A stretch of DNA of 30,605 bases from Schlegelella_A sp038225015 (GTDB lineage: Bacteria > Pseudomonadota > Gammaproteobacteria > Burkholderiales > Burkholderiaceae_C): assembly GCA_038225015.1 (NCBI GenBank), contig JBBRFB010000025.1, positions 1-30,605 of the forward strand, read 5' to 3'. The translations under genes were made by a program, and so were the position numbers. Below are positions 6,959-14,228 of this stretch, piece after piece (position 1 is the stretch's first letter; the number at the start of each line of letters is the position of its first letter). The notes beneath the pieces were generated by a model, which had not been told where the DNA came from, did no database searches, and worked only from the letters and a program-made list of their open reading frames with translations.

Positions 6959-9091
6959 ATGGTCGCCTCCGATCTGCCTTCCAGCCCGACCCCGGCCGGG
7001 GCCACGCCGCAGGCGGACACCACGCTGATGGCCAACGCGATCCGCGCCCTGGCGATGGATGCCGTGCAGCAGGCCAACTCGGGCCACCCCGGGGCGCCGA
7101 TGGGCATGGCCGACATGGCCGTGGCCCTGTGGTCGCGCCACCTCAAGCACAACCCGGCGAACCCGCACTGGACCGAGCGCGACCGCTTCGTGCTCTCGAA
7201 CGGCCACGCGTCGATGATGCAGTACGCCGTGCTCCACCTCACCGGCTACGACCTGCCGATGGACGAGCTTCGCCACTTCCGCCAGCTGCACAGCAAGACG
7301 CCCGGCCACCCGGAGCGCGGCATCACGCCGGGCATCGAAACGACGACCGGCCCGCTCGGCCAGGGCCTGGCCAACGCCGTCGGCATGGCGCTCACCGAAA
7401 AGCTCCTCGCCGCCGAATTCAACCGCGACGGCCATAGCATCGTCGACCATCGCACCTACGTCTTCTTCGGCGACGGCTGCCTGATGGAAGGCATCAGCCA
7501 CGAGGCCTGCGCGCTGGCGGGCGCCTGGAAGCTCGGCAAGCTGATCGGCTTCTACGACGACAACGGCATCTCGATCGACGGCCCCGTCGCGCCCTGGTTC
7601 ATCGACGACACGCCGAAGCGCTTCGAGGCTTACGGCTGGAACGTCATCGCCCATGTCGACGGCAACGACGTCGAGGCGGTCGACGCGGCGATCGTCGAGG
7701 CCATGAAGGTGACCGACCGGCCCAGCATCATCTGCTGCAAGACGACCATCGGCAAGGGCTCGCCGAACCGTGCCGGCACCGCCAAGGCGCACGGCGAGGC
7801 GCTCGGCGTCGAGGAAGTTCGCCTCACCCGAAAGGCGCTCGGCTGGCCGAGCGAGCCCTTCGTTGTCCCCGCAGCGGTCTACGCGCTCTGGGACGCCAAG
7901 GCCGCGGGGGCCGCGGCCGAATCGCTCTGGGACGACGCCTTCGATGCCTACGCCGCCGCGCACCCGGGGCTCGCCGCCGAGTACCAGCGGCGCATGGCCG
8001 GCGAGCTGCCGACCGACTGGCGCGCCACGGTGCGGGCTGCGGCCCTGGCCGCGCACGCCAAGGCCGAGACGGTGGCCAGCCGCAAGGCGAGCCAGCAGGC
8101 GCTCGAGGTGCTGACGAAGCTCCTGCCCGAGCTGCTCGGCGGCAGCGCCGACCTCACCGGCTCGAACCTGACCAACACCAGCCACACGCCGGCGCTGCGC
8201 TTCGCCCGCGACGGCAGCGAGATGCGCGAAATCGAAGGTCGGCTCGGCCGCCACATCAACTACGGCGTGCGCGAGTTCGGCATGGCCGCGGTGATGAACG
8301 GCATGGCCGCGCATGGCGGCGTCATCCCCTACGGTGGCACCTTCCTCACCTTCAGCGACTACAGCCGCAACGCGATCCGCATGGCGGCGCTGATGAAGCT
8401 GCGCGTCATCCACGTCTTCACGCACGACTCGATCGGCCTCGGCGAAGACGGTCCGACGCACCAGTCGATCGAGCACGCCGCGTCGCTGCGGCTGATCCCG
8501 AACCTGCATGTCTGGCGGCCCTGCGACACGGTCGAGACGCTGGTCGCCTGGGAGGCGGCGATCGGACGCGACGACGGGCCGACGGCACTGCTTCTCTCGC
8601 GCCAGAACCTGCCGTACGCGCCCCGCCCGGGGCTCGATGGCAAGCAGGCCGATCGCGCGCTCGCGGCGATCGGCCGCGGCGGCTACGTGCTCGCCGAGCC
8701 CGCCGAGGTGGGGCTGGCCGGCCCGGCGCGCGCGGTCATCATCGCCACCGGCTCCGAGGTGCAGCACGCGCTGAACGCGCAGCAGCAGCTGGCGCGGCCG
8801 GAAAACGGGGCCATCCCGATCCGCGTCGTCTCGATGCCGTCGACCAACGTGTTCGACCGCCAGAGCCGCGGCTGGAAGGAAAGCGTCCTGCCTGCCGGCG
8901 TGCCGCGGGTCGCCGTCGAGATGGGCGTCAGCGACGGCTGGTGGAAATACGGCTGCTCGGCCGTCGTCGGCATCGACACCTACGGCGAGTCGGCGCCCGC
9001 GCCCGCGCTCTTCAAGCTCTTCGGCTTCACGCCGGAGAACGTGGTCGCGACCGTGCGACAGGTTTTGTCATCACCCAGGAAACCATCATGA
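6959..9091 (+). CDS. tkt: Transketolase
   Basis: Transketolase moves two-carbon units between sugar phosphates in the pentose phosphate pathway (and in the Calvin cycle where that is present), using thiamine diphosphate and a divalent cation. The 710-residue protein is slightly longer than the usual 660-670, partly because of a Pro/Ala-rich N-terminus before the first motif. Conserved sites include SGHPGAPMG (residues 41-49), NGHASM, the cofactor motif GDGCLMEG starting at 171 with N202, and the catalytic glutamate E439 in VREFGM. The 58-nt gap to the divergent speD contains TAAAAT at 6920-6925, a possible -10 element with no good -35 box. The stop overlaps the gap start by four nt. Confidence 0.97.
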   Translation: MVASDLPSSPTPAGATPQADTTLMANAIRALAMDAVQQANSGHPGAPMGMADMAVALWSRHLKHNPANPHWTERDRFVLSNGHASMMQYAVLHLTGYDLPMDELRHFRQLHSKTPGHPERGITPGIETTTGPLGQGLANAVGMALTEKLLAAEFNRDGHSIVDHRTYVFFGDGCLMEGISHEACALAGAWKLGKLIGFYDDNGISIDGPVAPWFIDDTPKRFEAYGWNVIAHVDGNDVEAVDAAIVEAMKVTDRPSIICCKTTIGKGSPNRAGTAKAHGEALGVEEVRLTRKALGWPSEPFVVPAAVYALWDAKAAGAAAESLWDDAFDAYAAAHPGLAAEYQRRMAGELPTDWRATVRAAALAAHAKAETVASRKASQQALEVLTKLLPELLGGSADLTGSNLTNTSHTPALRFARDGSEMREIEGRLGRHINYGVREFGMAAVMNGMAAHGGVIPYGGTFLTFSDYSRNAIRMAALMKLRVIHVFTHDSIGLGEDGPTHQSIEHAASLRLIPNLHVWRPCDTVETLVAWEAAIGRDDGPTALLLSRQNLPYAPRPGLDGKQADRALAAIGRGGYVLAEPAEVGLAGPARAVIIATGSEVQHALNAQQQLARPENGAIPIRVVSMPSTNVFDRQSRGWKESVLPAGVPRVAVEMGVSDGWWKYGCSAVVGIDTYGESAPAPALFKLFGFTPENVVATVRQVLSSPRKPS

Positions 9092-10089
9092 CCATCAAGA
9101 TCGGCATCAACGGCTTCGGCCGCATCGGGCGCATGGTGTTTCGCGCCGCTGTCCAGAACTTCGACGAGATCGAGGTCGTCGCCGTCAACGACCTGCTCGA
9201 GCCCGAATACCTCGCCTACATGCTGCAGTACGACTCGGTGCATGGCCGTTTCAAGGGCGAGATCGCGGTCGACAACAACACCTTGATCGTCAACGGCAAG
9301 AAGATCAGGCTGACCCAGGAGCGCGATCCAGCGAACCTGAAGTGGGGCGAGGTCGGCGCCACGGTGGTGATCGAGGCGACGGGTCTCTTCCTCACGAAGG
9401 ACACGGCGCAAAAGCACCTCGATGCCGGCGCGAAGAAGGTCATCCTCTCGGCCCCTTCGAAGGACGACACGCCGATGTTCGTCTACGGCGTCAACGACAA
9501 GACCTACAAGGGAGAGGCGATCATCTCGAACGCGTCGTGCACCACGAACTGCCTCGCACCGGTGGCGAAGGTGTTGAACGACAAGTGGGGCATCAAGCGG
9601 GGATTGATGACCACGGTGCACGCCGCCACCGCCACCCAGAAGACCGTCGACGGTCCGAGCAACAAGGACTGGCGCGGCGGCCGCGGCATCCTCGAGAACA
9701 TCATCCCTTCGTCGACCGGCGCGGCCAAGGCCGTGGGCGTCGTCATCCCCGAGCTCAACAAGAAGCTCACCGGCATGTCGTTTCGTGTGCCGACCTCCGA
9801 CGTCTCGGTGATCGACCTCACCGTCGAGCTCGTCAAGGAGGCGACCTACAAGGAGATCTGCGCCGAGATGAAGGCGCAGTCGCAAGGGGCGATGAAGGGC
9901 GTTCTCGGCTACACCGAAGACAAGGTCGTCTCGACCGACTTCCGCGGCGAACCGATGACGTCGGTGTTCGATGCCGATGCGGGCATCGCGCTCGACAGCA
10001 CGTTCGTCAAGGTCGTCGCCTGGTACGACAACGAATGGGGCTATTCGAACAAGGTGCTCGAGATGGCGCGCGTCGTGGCGAAGGCCTGA
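9088..10089 (+). CDS. gap: Glyceraldehyde-3-phosphate dehydrogenase, type I
   Basis: This cytoplasmic enzyme converts glyceraldehyde-3-phosphate to 1,3-bisphosphoglycerate with NAD(P). The 333-residue length is standard. The Rossmann fold begins with GINGFGRIGR. The active site reads SNASCTTNCLAP with nucleophile C151, and the activating base is H178 in TTVHAATATQ. The C-terminus has the classic WYDNEWGYSNKV. The ATG at 9088 overlaps the transketolase stop (ATGA), with AGGA seven nt upstream, indicating co-transcription and coupling. Other glycolytic genes do not follow; a strong hairpin terminator begins 17 nt after the stop. D33-like residues (VNDLLEPE) suggest NAD preference, but that is inference. 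Confidence 0.98.
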   Translation: MTIKIGINGFGRIGRMVFRAAVQNFDEIEVVAVNDLLEPEYLAYMLQYDSVHGRFKGEIAVDNNTLIVNGKKIRLTQERDPANLKWGEVGATVVIEATGLFLTKDTAQKHLDAGAKKVILSAPSKDDTPMFVYGVNDKTYKGEAIISNASCTTNCLAPVAKVLNDKWGIKRGLMTTVHAATATQKTVDGPSNKDWRGGRGILENIIPSSTGAAKAVGVVIPELNKKLTGMSFRVPTSDVSVIDLTVELVKEATYKEICAEMKAQSQGAMKGVLGYTEDKVVSTDFRGEPMTSVFDADAGIALDSTFVKVVAWYDNEWGYSNKVLEMARVVAKA

Positions 10090-10102
10090 CAGCGGGTCAG
10101 CC

Positions 10103-10129
10103 AAAAAAAGGGCCCCGTCGGGGCCCTTT
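10103..10129. terminator. Bidirectional intrinsic terminator between gap and the glycine-zipper gene
   Basis: A perfect 11-bp inverted repeat with a single central base (AAAGGGCCCCG / CGGGGCCCTTT, 10107-10129) lies between the two convergent genes. On the minus strand the hairpin is followed by seven Ts (10109 down to 10103), making an excellent terminator for the glycine-zipper gene. On the plus strand it ends in only three Ts, so it terminates gap with a shorter U-tract. Confidence 0.9.
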
Positions 10130-10154
10130 CGCATGGACGACGGCGTTCGTCCGA

Positions 10155-10904
10155 TCAGCGCCAGTGCCGGTGGTGACCACCGCGGTATCCGCCCCAGCCC
10201 GTGGAAAAGCCGATGCCGATCGACGGGCCGTAGTAGATCGGGCCGGGCGCGTAGTAGACGGGGGCCGGCTCATAGTACGCCGGCGCCGGCCCGTAGTACG
10301 AATAGGACGGCGGCGCCTCGACGTACGCCGGTGCCTCGACGTAGGCCGGCGCTTCGGTGTAGGCCGGCGGCACGGCCCGGGATGTGGCCGGCGGGCCGAC
10401 GCGGTCGAGCGGCCGATCGGCCGCAGGCCGCACGTCGATGGCAATGCGATCGCCGGGGTCGCGCTCTGTGCGTGTCGTGTAGCGCTGGCCGTTGTACTCG
10501 TAGACGACGTCGTAGCCGACGAGGCGGTCTTCGTACGCGCTTACGGTCCGGCAGTCGCGCACCGGGATGGTGGTCGCCGGCGAGTTGCTCGCCTCGGCGT
10601 GGTTGCCGATGGCCGACCCGGCGACGACGCCGAGGCCGGTGGCGGCCGCGCGGCCGAAGCCGTGGCCGAACTGGTTGCCGACGACACCGCCGACGATCGC
10701 GCCGACCAGCGCGCCGGCGCCCGACGGGCGTTGCTGGACGACACGCTCGACGTCGGCGCACGACTGCCGTGGCACGGCGACGGTGCGGGTGACGGGTGAT
10801 GCCGAGATCACGTTGGCGTACTCCGCCGCGAACGCGGTGGCGCTCACGCCGGCAAGCAGGCCGGCAGCGACGCCGGCTCGGGCAAAGAGGGAAGGGTTCT
10901 TCAT
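10155..10904 (-). CDS. Exported glycine-zipper 2TM-domain protein with Tyr/Pro-rich tail
   Basis: This is a 249-residue envelope protein of unknown precise role. A signal peptide occupies residues 1-26 (cleavage after ATAFA). Residues 62-101 form a glycine zipper (GALVGAIVGGVVGNQFG, then GLGVVAGSAIGN), the pair of short helices seen in the 17-kDa antigen/SlyB-like group that inserts in the outer membrane. C49 and C118 flank the zipper. A soluble segment with YEYNGQRYTTRTERDPGD follows, typical of this family. From residue 178 the tail is made of PAYxEA repeats and YYGP/YYAP units and ends with a His/Arg/Gly-rich segment. The start at 10904 has AGGAG six nt upstream. A possible ECF-type promoter and a leader hairpin lie just before it. 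Confidence 0.88.
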   Translation of the reverse strand: MKNPSLFARAGVAAGLLAGVSATAFAAEYANVISASPVTRTVAVPRQSCADVERVVQQRPSGAGALVGAIVGGVVGNQFGHGFGRAAATGLGVVAGSAIGNHAEASNSPATTIPVRDCRTVSAYEDRLVGYDVVYEYNGQRYTTRTERDPGDRIAIDVRPAADRPLDRVGPPATSRAVPPAYTEAPAYVEAPAYVEAPPSYSYYGPAPAYYEPAPVYYAPGPIYYGPSIGIGFSTGWGGYRGGHHRHWR

Positions 10905-10916
10905 CGGTGGCTCCTG

Positions 10917-10938
10917 GTCGCCTCTGATGGCAGGCGAC
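10917..10938 (-). promoter_or_regulatory. Leader hairpin before the glycine-zipper gene
   Basis: GTCGCCT (10917-10923) and AGGCGAC (10932-10938) form a perfect 7-bp stem with an 8-nt loop. It ends one base from the AGGAG ribosome site of the gene. It would sit at the very 5' end of the mRNA if transcription starts where the ECF-like promoter predicts. A role in mRNA stability or translation control is inference. Confidence 0.4.
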
Positions 10939-10942
10939 AGTG

Positions 10943-10970
10943 GATCGAGTGGCGACTGTGCCAAAAGTTC
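10943..10970 (-). promoter_or_regulatory. Candidate ECF (sigma-E-like) promoter for the glycine-zipper gene
   Basis: On the minus strand GAACTT (10970-10965) is followed after 16 nt by TCGATC (10948-10943). This resembles the GAACTT-N16-TCTRA pattern of sigma-E-type promoters, with a fair rather than perfect -10. An envelope-stress sigma factor would suit an outer-membrane glycine-zipper protein. Confidence 0.33.
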
Positions 10971-11240
10971 GGGCCGCTGTGCGACCGTACAAGCGGTGCG
11001 AGCGGCTGTCCTACGACACTTGACAATTCTTTGCATTGCGCCCGAGTCCGGCAACACCGCGGCGCGGTCGATGCGGTGCATTCGTCCCACCATGGACATC
11101 GCATCGCACATGGCGACGGTTGACCTGCCTCGCGCCTCGGAGAACGGCGAGCCGCCGACGCCGGCGTGCGCTTGTTCTCGAAGTCGTTGCGGCCGCGGTA
11201 AGCCTTGGTAAATGACGCCGATGGGCGTTTTGGCGCCACC

Positions 11241-11246
11241 TACACT
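11241..11246 (+). promoter_or_regulatory. Candidate -10 hexamer for a leaderless lipoprotein transcript
   Basis: TACACT ends six nt before the ATG at 11253, which has no Shine-Dalgarno sequence. The arrangement matches that before pepP and rsmB. No convincing -35 box is visible. Confidence 0.3.
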
Positions 11247-11252
11247 GCGCCC

Positions 11253-11621
11253 ATGATTCACGGCCGGCGGCGCATTCTCCCGTCGGTCGCTGCCGCGACC
11301 GTGGCGGCGACCGTGGGGCTCGTCGCGTGTGCCCAGCCGGTGCCGATGGCCGCGGCGGCGCCCGACGGCGCGGTACACGTCAGGCTGCTTGTCAAGATCG
11401 CGCGCGCGTCCGAAGACGGCGGCGCGATCGCCGCCGAGGCCTCCCGCCTGGCCGGCGTGCCCGTCCGCTACGCGGCAGCAACCAGTGCCGTCTGGCATGC
11501 GCTCGTGCTCGACTGCACGAGCATCGGCGAGTGCAACGACGCGGTCGCGCGGCTGCGGGCGGCGCGCAACAGCTACCCGGTGGTGGAGCGCGACGAGCGC
11601 AAGCAGGGTGCGAGCTCGTGA
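11253..11621 (+). CDS. Small lipoprotein resembling an S8-protease propeptide (I9-like)
   Basis: This encodes 122 residues of no family I can name with certainty. The N-terminus is a lipoprotein signal: Arg-rich start, hydrophobic stretch, and lipobox LVAC with C26 as the lipidated cysteine. The mature part reads VRLLVKIA, then an Ala-rich helix, GVPVRY, and ends YPVVERDERKQ. The same order (RVIVKYR, helix, GVEL, EYAVPDERKH) occurs in the propeptide of the protease encoded 79 nt downstream, so it may be a stand-alone propeptide-like chaperone or inhibitor; this is inference from visual alignment. The ATG at 11253 was chosen because it begins the signal sequence; an upstream in-frame start would add 16 unlikely residues. 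Confidence 0.6.
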   Translation: MIHGRRRILPSVAAATVAATVGLVACAQPVPMAAAAPDGAVHVRLLVKIARASEDGGAIAAEASRLAGVPVRYAAATSAVWHALVLDCTSIGECNDAVARLRAARNSYPVVERDERKQGASS

Positions 11622-11700
11622 GCCGCTCGCGCACCTCGGCCACCCCCCGGCAAGACACGATGGCGGTCCGCACCGGCCCGCCCGATGAAGGGAAGTCTCG

Positions 11701-13782
11701 ATGCGCCAGAACCTGATGCGGGCGGCCACGCTGGCCGTCGCGATGTCGTCGCCACTGGCGCTGCACACGCCGCTGGCGCAGAGCGCGGCGTCGGCAGCGG
11801 TCGTGGCAGCACCGGATGCGCGCGTCATCGTCAAGTACCGGTCCGATTCGCCGCTCTTGAAGCAGCAGGCGCTGACCGCCGGTGGCCAGCGCGTGCTGCA
11901 GGCACGCGCGCTCGGCCAGCGGATCGGCGTCGAGCTCACGCCGGGCGTCGAGCTCACGGAGCGCATGCACGTGCTGAAGGCGAGCGGCCTGACTTCGGCC
12001 GAGCTCGCCGTGCGGCTCGCCGCCGAGAGCGACGTCGAGTACGCCGTTCCCGACGAGCGCAAGCACATCGTCGCCGCGCCCAGCGACCCGCTCTACGTCA
12101 CCCGGCCCTACAACATCCCGGCCACGCCGACCAGCGGCGGCCCGCTCGTCGGCCAGTGGTACCTGAAGCCGCCGGGCGCGGCCACGGCCGTGCCGACGGC
12201 GCTCACCTCGAACACCGCGCCCTCGGCGATCAACGCCGAGCAGGCCTGGGGCGTGACGACCGGTATCCCCGGCGTCATCGTCGCCGTGCTCGACACCGGC
12301 GTCCGCTTCGACCATCCCGACCTGAAGACGATCACGGCCGGCGGCAACCTGCTCGCCGGCTACGACATGGTGAGCGCCGACAGCAACGGCAGCTTCAGCA
12401 CCGCCAACGACGGCAACGGGCGCGACGCCGACGCGTCCGACCCGGGCGACTGGGTTTCCAGCACCGACACGACGGGCAATGCGGTCTTCAGCGCCTGCAC
12501 CGTCGAGGACAGCTCCTGGCACGGCACGCAGACGCTCGGCCTCATCGGCGCGCAGACCGACAACGGCGTCGGCATCGCCGGCGTCGCCCGCAACGTCCGC
12601 GTCATGCCGGTGCGCGTGCTCGGCAAGTGCGGCGGCTACGACTCGGACATCGTCGCCGGCATGCTCTGGGCCGGCGGTATCCACGTGCCGGGCGTGCCCG
12701 ACAACGTCAACAAGGCAACCGTCCTCAACCTGAGCCTCGGCGGCACCGGCTCGTGCAGCGCCGCCTACCAGGACGCGGTGACTCAGCTCACCGCCGCCGG
12801 CGTCGTCGTCGTCGCGTCGGCCGGCAACAGCGCCGGCCACGCGGTCGGCACCCCGGCCAACTGCCCGGGCGTGATCTCGGTCGCGGGCCTGCGCCACGTC
12901 GGCACGAAGGTGGGATTTTCCGATCTCGGCGCCGGCATCACGATCGCGGCGCCGGGCGGCAACTGCATCAACATCACCGCCGGCTCGGCCTGCCTGTACC
13001 CGATCATGACGACGAGCAACGCCGGCACGACGACGCCGGTCGCCGGCGGCATCTACACCGACAGCTTCAACGCCTCGCTCGGCACCAGCTTCTCCTCGCC
13101 GCTGGTGGCGGCCACGGTGGCGCTCATGCGTTCGGCGCAGCCCAGCCTGACGCCAGCCCAGGTGAAGAGCATCCTGCAGGCCACGGCGCGCCCGTTTCCT
13201 ACCGCTGGCGGCACCGTGAACGTGACGGTGACGACGCCTTCGCCGACCGCGAACATGGTCGTCAACCTCGGCGCCAGCGGGCCGCCGCAGTGCACCGCAC
13301 CGACGGGCACAGACCAGCTCGAGTGCTACTGCACGACGGGCACGTGCGGCGCCGGGATGGTCGATACCTACGCGGCGGTGAGCGCCGCGGCGGGCGGCAG
13401 CGCGATGTCAAGCTTCATTGGCCCGCGAACGATTTTTTCGTATCAATGGACCCTGGTGGATGGCGGCGGAATCGTCAGCGCGCTGACCAACGCTGCTTCA
13501 GCGACCCCATCCGCCACGCCGACCGGAGCCGGCACCTTCGTGGTGAGCGTGACCACAATCGATGATGCGGGCGGGACACAGACAGCGACGCAGTCCGTCA
13601 CTGTCGCTGCTGCGGGCGTCACGCCGCCTCCAGTGGCCTCCCAACCCGCTGCTGGGGGTGGTAGTGGTGGTAGTGGTGGTAGTGGTGGTGGAGCAGTTGA
13701 TGCTCGGTGGCTTGTTCTTCTGCTCTGTGCCGTCCTGGCACTCGGCGCGATCGATCGCCGTGACGCTCGTCGAGCGGTCTGA
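11701..13782 (+). CDS. Secreted subtilisin-like (S8) serine protease with C-terminal membrane anchor
   Basis: This 693-residue exported protease has, in order: a signal peptide (about 1-28); an I9-like propeptide (about 38-122, ending VPDERKH); the S8 catalytic domain (about 175-565); a PKD/Ig-like domain (about 571-637); a Pro then Gly/Ser linker (three GGS units); a hydrophobic segment (LVLLLCAVLALGAI, from 671); and an Arg-rich end. The catalytic triad is complete: D198 (AVLDTGV), H274 (SSWHGTQ) and S463 (GTSFSSP), with oxyanion N376 (SAGNSAG). The C-terminus resembles GlyGly-CTERM sorting signals processed by rhombosortase, suggesting surface anchoring followed by release. GAAGGGAAG lies just before the ATG. 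Codon use changes in the PKD-linker portion. It may form an operon with the preceding lipoprotein gene. Confidence 0.93.
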   Translation: MRQNLMRAATLAVAMSSPLALHTPLAQSAASAAVVAAPDARVIVKYRSDSPLLKQQALTAGGQRVLQARALGQRIGVELTPGVELTERMHVLKASGLTSAELAVRLAAESDVEYAVPDERKHIVAAPSDPLYVTRPYNIPATPTSGGPLVGQWYLKPPGAATAVPTALTSNTAPSAINAEQAWGVTTGIPGVIVAVLDTGVRFDHPDLKTITAGGNLLAGYDMVSADSNGSFSTANDGNGRDADASDPGDWVSSTDTTGNAVFSACTVEDSSWHGTQTLGLIGAQTDNGVGIAGVARNVRVMPVRVLGKCGGYDSDIVAGMLWAGGIHVPGVPDNVNKATVLNLSLGGTGSCSAAYQDAVTQLTAAGVVVVASAGNSAGHAVGTPANCPGVISVAGLRHVGTKVGFSDLGAGITIAAPGGNCINITAGSACLYPIMTTSNAGTTTPVAGGIYTDSFNASLGTSFSSPLVAATVALMRSAQPSLTPAQVKSILQATARPFPTAGGTVNVTVTTPSPTANMVVNLGASGPPQCTAPTGTDQLECYCTTGTCGAGMVDTYAAVSAAAGGSAMSSFIGPRTIFSYQWTLVDGGGIVSALTNAASATPSATPTGAGTFVVSVTTIDDAGGTQTATQSVTVAAAGVTPPPVASQPAAGGGSGGSGGSGGGAVDARWLVLLLCAVLALGAIDRRDARRAV
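13657..13692 (+). repeat. Tandem 9-bp repeat encoding a Gly-Gly-Ser linker
   Basis: Three perfect copies of GGTGGTAGT plus a fourth diverged copy lie in frame within the protease gene at codons 653-664. The unit is a multiple of three, so copy-number slippage would change the length of the flexible linker without breaking the frame. The GGT and AGT codons differ from the GGC and AGC used elsewhere in the gene. Confidence 0.9.
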
Positions 13783-13796
13783 GATGCCGGTGGGTC

Positions 13797-14228
13797 TCAG
13801 GGCTTCGCGCAGGGGCTGAAGCTGCGCCCCGAAGGGTCGAGCTTCAGCGCTGCGGCGCGGGCCGCCAGTTCGGGATCGGTCGTGGTCAGGCGAAAGGTGT
13901 GGGTGGCCGCGCCGGGTGCCACGGTGCCGACGGTCACTTCGCTCCAGCTGCCGGCCGGCAACGCGGCGCGCAGCGCCGCCTCGGCGATCGGGGCGTCGTC
14001 ATTGCCAAACGGGCCGGCCTCGAGGCAGGTCGCCGCCGCAGCGGCGGCGCTCGCCAGCGTGCCGGCCGGGAGCAGGACGATCGCCTCCGGGTGCACCTGG
14101 TTGGCCACCCGTTCGGGCTCGCGGTCGCCGTTCGAACGCAGGCCGAAGAGGCCATCGAACCAGCCCAGCGTGAAGCCGAAGAAGAGCAGGTTGGCGGCGA
14201 GCACCGCCACCACCAGCGCCCTCAGCAT
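13797..14228 (-). CDS. Small membrane-anchored SPOR-like protein
   Basis: This encodes 143 residues. A single membrane helix occupies about residues 4-24 (LVVAVLAANLLFFGF), with the rest probably periplasmic. The soluble part starts CLEAGPFGND and continues through two helix/strand repeats ending DPSGRSFSPC. That CLE-GPF opening and the size match SPOR-like proteins I know encoded beside birA in Burkholderiales; SPOR domains bind denuded glycan strands at division septa. Similarity is visual and the domain is short, so the call is moderate. The ATG overlaps the birA stop by seven nt, which implies coupled translation. In relatives, a pantothenate kinase gene (coaX) often sits between the two and is absent here. 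Confidence 0.7.
   Translation of the reverse strand: MLRALVVAVLAANLLFFGFTLGWFDGLFGLRSNGDREPERVANQVHPEAIVLLPAGTLASAAAAAATCLEAGPFGNDDAPIAEAALRAALPAGSWSEVTVGTVAPGAATHTFRLTTTDPELAARAAALKLDPSGRSFSPCAKP

Larger units (their letters stand above)
10905..11252. other. Divergent intergenic region with regulatory candidates
   Basis: About 350 bases between the glycine-zipper gene and the lipoprotein gene. The side nearest the glycine-zipper gene holds a hairpin and an ECF-like promoter. A perfect TTGACA is present at 11020-11025 on the plus strand but has no matching -10 box. A TACACT hexamer lies six nt before the lipoprotein ATG. No supported gene is seen. Confidence 0.6.

Noticed and set aside
11020..11048. 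Perfect TTGACA at 11020-11025 as a promoter
   Set aside because: The position 17 nt downstream reads CGAGTC, with no -10-like sequence within one or two nt of the right spacing.
10901..11239. 112-codon minus-strand frame in the divergent region
   Set aside because: It overlaps the ribosome site and start of the glycine-zipper gene, has no signal or domain, and its own start lacks a ribosome site.
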